Positions 7,526 to 10,562 of a stretch of 10,562 bases of DNA are shown here, piece by piece. A program made the position numbers and the translations under genes. The notes below the pieces were generated by a model. The model saw nothing but the letters and a program-made list of their open reading frames with translations. It had not been told where the DNA came from and made no database searches. This DNA comes from Planctomycetales bacterium (lineage in GTDB: Bacteria; Planctomycetota; Phycisphaerae; SM23-33): the NCBI GenBank assembly GCA_030631125.1, contig DAOVLS010000060.1:1-10562 (forward strand), given 5' to 3'. Within the stretch, counting starts at the first letter, position 1. Each line of letters opens with the position of its first letter.

Positions 7526-7576
7526 GCTTGCGTTCGGTGGGGCGGTTGATTTATGCTTCTACCGCCGTACGCAAGC
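7526..7576 (+). other. Strong hairpin in the non-coding gap
   Basis: GCTTGCGT (7526-7533) is perfectly complementary to ACGCAAGC (7569-7576). Inside it GGTGG (7536-7540) or GGCGG (7541-7545) can pair with CCGCC (7562-7566). There is no T-run after it, so it is not a typical terminator. It could be a stability element or part of a small RNA. Between 7577 and 7650 I see only weak promoter-like matches (TTGTTG at 7579-7584 and TATAGG at 7603-7608). Confidence 0.45.
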
Positions 7577-7652
7577 CGTTGTTGTAGTATCAGTGATGTA
7601 ATTATAGGCTATTGTACGATAAGTAAAGATGACGGACTTGGGCAAGTGCGGC

Positions 7653-7790
7653 CGGATATGCCTCTGGTGTGTCCGCTTCGCAAGGATTAGGTTTGCTGTG
7701 CAGGATAGTCCTCGAACATGAGGTCAACGGCGGTGCCGCTGTAAGAAGCGGCGTCTCCGAAAACCTGTGCGGTCCGAGCCTTTTGAAAGG
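7653..7790 (+). ncRNA. Candidate structured 5' leader of the secretin mRNA
   Basis: Several stems can form just before the secretin start. CGGATA (7653-7658) pairs with TGTCCG (7670-7675). AGGTTT (7689-7694) pairs with AAACCT (7761-7766) and encloses two hairpins: CCTC/GAGG (7710-7713 with 7720-7723) and a long stem 7728-7740 with 7747-7759. The long stem has 12 pairs, two of them G-U, one C/T mismatch and a six-base GTAAGA loop. This gives a three-way junction. AGGA (7702-7705) could instead pair with TCCT (7709-7712), offering an alternative fold. I compared it from memory with cyclic-di-GMP, cobalamin, TPP, ykkC and other common riboswitches and saw no match. It may be a cis-regulatory RNA; this is a hand fold. 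Confidence 0.35.
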
Positions 7791-7802
7791 AGCATTGCAT
7801 TG
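7779..7802 (+). promoter_or_regulatory. Shine-Dalgarno in a hairpin, with TTG start of the secretin gene
   Basis: AGGAG (7788-7792) lies 7 nt before TTG (7800-7802), which decides the start. CCTT (7779-7782) can pair with AAGG (7787-7790) across a TTGA loop, covering most of the Shine-Dalgarno. An ATT at 7794 is too close to the site. The next in-frame ATG (7842) has no ribosome binding site and would remove the basic start of the signal peptide. Confidence 0.6.
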
Positions 7803-10562
7803 CGTCGGCTTACTAACCTGCGATGGGCTGTGTTGGCGGTAATGGCGGTAATGGCGGTTTGGGTTTTGGCTTCTCCTGTGGCGTGGGGACAGGATGCCGA
7901 TACGGACCGGGCGCGGGCGCTGCTGAAGCAGGGCGTCGATCAGTACAAGGACCTGAAATTCAAGGGCGCCCAGGAAGCGCTCCTGAAGGTTGACAGGGAC
8001 AGGCTTACCGCCGAACAGGCCAAACAACTCGATGATTACCTCTCCAGGGTCAACGGCGCCATCAAGCAACAGGCCGCAGCCATGGGCGCCTATGAAAAAG
8101 GCATCGAAGCCCTCAATGCCAACGACCTGACCAAGGCTAAGGGTCTCTTTGAAAAGGTGGCAGCCAGCGAGTATGTCCCCGATGCTGTGCGCACAGACGC
8201 TCGTGCGCAGCGGGCGCTGGTGGTCAGGCGGATTGAGAATTCCAAAGCGGCTGCAACCGCAGTCAAACCCGCTCCTGCAACCGAGACAAAGCCACCCGTC
8301 AAGCCGACGGCAAAACCGGCCCCCAAAACCACGCCGAAACCCAAACCTGACAAGGCTGAACAGATTCGCCTTGAACGCCTTCAGGCCGGAATCGACAAGG
8401 CCAAAGCCGCTATCATAAAGGGAAACAAGGCGCTGGACGCCGATCAGGTCGATCGGGCCATTGCGTACTTCGAGCAGGCGATCAAGATCGCACCGCAATA
8501 CAAGCCCGCCCACGAACGTCTCGCCTTTGCCCGTAGCCTCGTCGGTACCGGCGGAGGCCTGGCTGCGATAACACGTCTGGAGCGAATCAGAAACGTTCGC
8601 AAAGAGGAAACCGAAGTCCGTTACGCCAAGGCATTGCAGCGCTCGCGTGAAGCCATGCAGGCGCCCAAGGGTATGGAAGATTTCGCAAGGGCCACCGAAG
8701 AAGTTAACTACGCCCAGACGCTGCTGGCGACCAACAAGAGCCTTTTCACCGATACTGAATATCGTGCCAGGAAGATCGAAACCGAAAAACTGCTGGAGTA
8801 TATCAACCTGTCCAGGTCAGGGTGGGAGAAGTCGCAGGTCGCCAGGCAGCGTATCGAGATCGAGCAAAGCAAGCGCCGGCGCGAGATGGAAATGAAACGC
8901 CGGAAGGCCGAAAAGATAGCAACGCTCAAGGCGCGTGCTCGCACCCTCCGCGATGAGCAGAAGTACAAGCAGGCAATTGAGATTTGCGGTCAAATCCGCA
9001 AACTGGACCCCAATGACACGTGGGCGAAGGAGTGGTACACCGAGTTGGACCGATTCGTGCAAATCCTTGACGCCAGGGAAGCGCGCAGGACCTCCATGGT
9101 CGAAGAGGTCAAGCAGTTGAACGACATTCGCTGGTCCCAGGTTCCCTGGCACGTATTGATGAATTACCCGAACGATTGGCCTGATATTACCCTCAGGCGC
9201 AAGCCGATCGGCGCTGGGGAGGTAACCGAGAGTGAAGCAGACCGCGCCGTTCGCCGCCGGCTGCACCAGACCCTTCCCAAACTCGACTTCGGCGGTATAG
9301 ACTTCAAAGACGTCGTCCAGTTTCTCCGCGAAGTCAGCAACGTCAGTATCCACGTCAAATGGACTGCACTGGAGGCCGTCGGTGTTGACAGGAGTACCAA
9401 GGTCAACGTCCATCTTACCAACGTAACGCTGAGAAAGGCCATTCGGACTATTCTGGAGGATGTCGGGGGGGTCAACCCTCTGGACTTCGTTGTGGACGAG
9501 GGCGTCATTACAATATCAACCAAGGACGACCTGTCCAAGCAGACCATAACGCGCGTATATGATATTCGCGACCTTATCATTCGCATGCCTAACTTTGAAG
9601 GCCCCAGAATCAGCCTCCGCACCACCGGTGGCAACAATAACGCCAATAACAACGACGGCCCGTGGGGCGACGACGACGATGACGATGACGACGATGATGG
9701 CGACGGGCCTTCACGCAGCGAGTTGATCAGCGACATCCTGGGCCTGATTCGCTCGACTATCGACCCGAATTCCTGGCGAGAAAACTCCGGGGACATCGGC
9801 TCTATCCGTGAATTGGGCGGGCAGATCATTGTTACCCAGACGGCTGAAAACCAGCGGTCCCTGCTGGACCTGCTGGGCCAGTTGAGAGAGTCCCGGGCGC
9901 TGCAAATCAACGTCGAGGCCCGCTTTATAACCGTCAGTTCAGGCTTCCTGAGCCACGTCGGTATCGACCTGGATTTCTACTTCAACCTCGGCAGCACACT
10001 TGCCCGCCAGCCCGACGCAGCGGGAACCGGATGGGCTGTTGACCCGCTTACCGGCGCGAGGCTTACGCAGCTCGGCCCCCGTCTGCCGCAGTGGCACGGC
10101 GGGAGGTGGACCAACAGCCTTACGCCCATAGGCACCGGACTGGGCAGTTACGGATTCACCTCGGGGTTGCAGACAGGCGCAGGCGGAAACATCGGCGCTA
10201 CGGCTGCGGGTATGTCGGGACTGCAAATAGTCGGGTCGTTCCTGGACGACATCCAGGTGGATTTCCTCGTAGCAGCCACCCAGGCGCACGCGGCTACGCG
10301 GACACTGACGGCACCGAGGATCACACTTTACAACGGCCAGCGGGCATACGTCGTCGTCGGTCAGCAGGTGGCGTACGTGGCCTCGCTCGAACCGGTAATC
10401 GGTGAGAACGTATCGGCGGTCAGGCCCGATGTCCAGACGGTCGGAACCGGTACGGTCCTCGACGTGGAGGGGACGATATCAGCCGACCGGCGGTATGTAA
10501 CTATGACGATCAGACCGGCAGTAACGGTTCTTAACTCGATTGACAGGTACGCCTGGGGCGCC
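7800..10562 (+). CDS. pilQ: Secretin (PilQ/GspD family) with N-terminal TPR/coiled-coil region, 3' end beyond window
   Basis: Outer-membrane channel subunit for a type IV pilus or type II secretion system; 921 codons are present with no stop. Residues 1-30 are a signal peptide (MRRL, hydrophobic core AVLAVMAVMAVWVLA, likely cut after WG at 29-30). Residues 36-150 and 205-245 are TPR-like helical repeats separated by a Lys/Pro/Ala linker (155-182); a charged coiled coil (about 345-380) and another TPR-like unit (to about 420) follow. Residues 493-580 match an STN/N0-type domain (LPKLDFGGIDFKDVVQFLREVS). A run of ten Asp (624-633) splits the next N-domain, which ends with IRELGGQIIVTQTAENQRSL. 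The secretin domain starts near 701 (LQINVEARFITVSS) and includes TRTLTAPRITLYNGQRAYV and TGTVLDVEGTISADRRYVTM before the edge. It follows the pilM-type operon after a 440-bp gap and may have its own promoter. The pilQ name rests on context; gspD is the alternative. Confidence 0.93.
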   Translation, partial: MRRLTNLRWAVLAVMAVMAVWVLASPVAWGQDADTDRARALLKQGVDQYKDLKFKGAQEALLKVDRDRLTAEQAKQLDDYLSRVNGAIKQQAAAMGAYEKGIEALNANDLTKAKGLFEKVAASEYVPDAVRTDARAQRALVVRRIENSKAAATAVKPAPATETKPPVKPTAKPAPKTTPKPKPDKAEQIRLERLQAGIDKAKAAIIKGNKALDADQVDRAIAYFEQAIKIAPQYKPAHERLAFARSLVGTGGGLAAITRLERIRNVRKEETEVRYAKALQRSREAMQAPKGMEDFARATEEVNYAQTLLATNKSLFTDTEYRARKIETEKLLEYINLSRSGWEKSQVARQRIEIEQSKRRREMEMKRRKAEKIATLKARARTLRDEQKYKQAIEICGQIRKLDPNDTWAKEWYTELDRFVQILDAREARRTSMVEEVKQLNDIRWSQVPWHVLMNYPNDWPDITLRRKPIGAGEVTESEADRAVRRRLHQTLPKLDFGGIDFKDVVQFLREVSNVSIHVKWTALEAVGVDRSTKVNVHLTNVTLRKAIRTILEDVGGVNPLDFVVDEGVITISTKDDLSKQTITRVYDIRDLIIRMPNFEGPRISLRTTGGNNNANNNDGPWGDDDDDDDDDDGDGPSRSELISDILGLIRSTIDPNSWRENSGDIGSIRELGGQIIVTQTAENQRSLLDLLGQLRESRALQINVEARFITVSSGFLSHVGIDLDFYFNLGSTLARQPDAAGTGWAVDPLTGARLTQLGPRLPQWHGGRWTNSLTPIGTGLGSYGFTSGLQTGAGGNIGATAAGMSGLQIVGSFLDDIQVDFLVAATQAHAATRTLTAPRITLYNGQRAYVVVGQQVAYVASLEPVIGENVSAVRPDVQTVGTGTVLDVEGTISADRRYVTMTIRPAVTVLNSIDRYAWGA
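7835..7858 (+). repeat. 9-bp repeat in the signal-peptide coding region
   Basis: GGCGGTAAT at 7835-7843 and 7844-7852, followed by GGCGGT at 7853-7858, encodes the AVMAVMAV core of the signal peptide. It is a short in-frame slippage-prone repeat; any role is speculative. Confidence 0.7.

Noticed and set aside
7419..7601. A 60-codon plus-strand open frame in the non-coding gap.
   Set aside because: It runs through the inverted-repeat element and the 7526-7576 hairpin, lacks a ribosome binding site, and has no recognisable features.
7689..7766. Cyclic-di-GMP or cobalamin riboswitch as the identity of the leader.
   Set aside because: The conserved cores of those classes, as I remember them, are not present; only the general junction layout is similar.
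7602..8513. A 303-codon open frame on the minus strand antisense to the start of the secretin.
   Set aside because: It lies opposite a clear signal peptide and TPR coding region, has no recognisable domain, and covers the structured leader; an open antisense frame is common in GC-rich coding DNA.

Overview
The window looks like a chromosomal segment of a Planctomycetota bacterium, most likely Phycisphaerae-like. This is inferred from the moderately high GC content, a very large secretin with TPR repeats in front of it, and a pilM-led operon of unusually long, low-complexity proteins. I cannot name the species.

Layout: (1) Positions 1-1434, minus strand: the 5' 478 codons of a radical-SAM methylthiotransferase of the MtaB type (tRNA modification), running off the left edge. 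(2) 1435-1553: a short divergent promoter region with overlapping -10-like boxes on both strands, flanked by a direct repeat. (3) 1554-7359, plus strand: three consecutive genes forming one transcription unit. The first is a PilM protein that carries a PilN-like membrane segment and periplasmic domain at its C-terminus, apparently a natural PilM-PilN fusion. The second overlaps it by 4 bp and is a PilO-like single-pass membrane protein. The third is an unrecognised single-pass membrane protein of 686 residues in the place where pilP is expected. All three carry in-frame tandem DNA repeats that encode flexible or helical periplasmic linkers. (4) 7360-7799: 440 bp without a gene, holding a degenerate inverted-repeat element, a strong hairpin, and a predicted three-way-junction RNA ending in a hairpin that covers the Shine-Dalgarno sequence of the next gene. 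(5) 7800 to the right edge: 921 codons of a secretin (PilQ/GspD family) starting with TTG, with a signal peptide, TPR and coiled-coil region, an STN/N0-like domain, a ten-aspartate tract and most of the secretin domain.

Together the plus-strand genes encode the alignment complex and outer-membrane pore of a type IV pilus or type II secretion machine. PilM binds the cytoplasmic face, the PilN/PilO-like proteins cross the inner membrane, the third protein probably bridges the periplasm, and the secretin forms the outer-membrane channel. No motor ATPase, platform protein or pilin gene lies in the window. The most notable observations are the PilM-PilN fusion, the shared length-variable repeats in three adjacent genes, the unknown PilP-position protein, and the possible translation-controlling leader RNA in front of the secretin.
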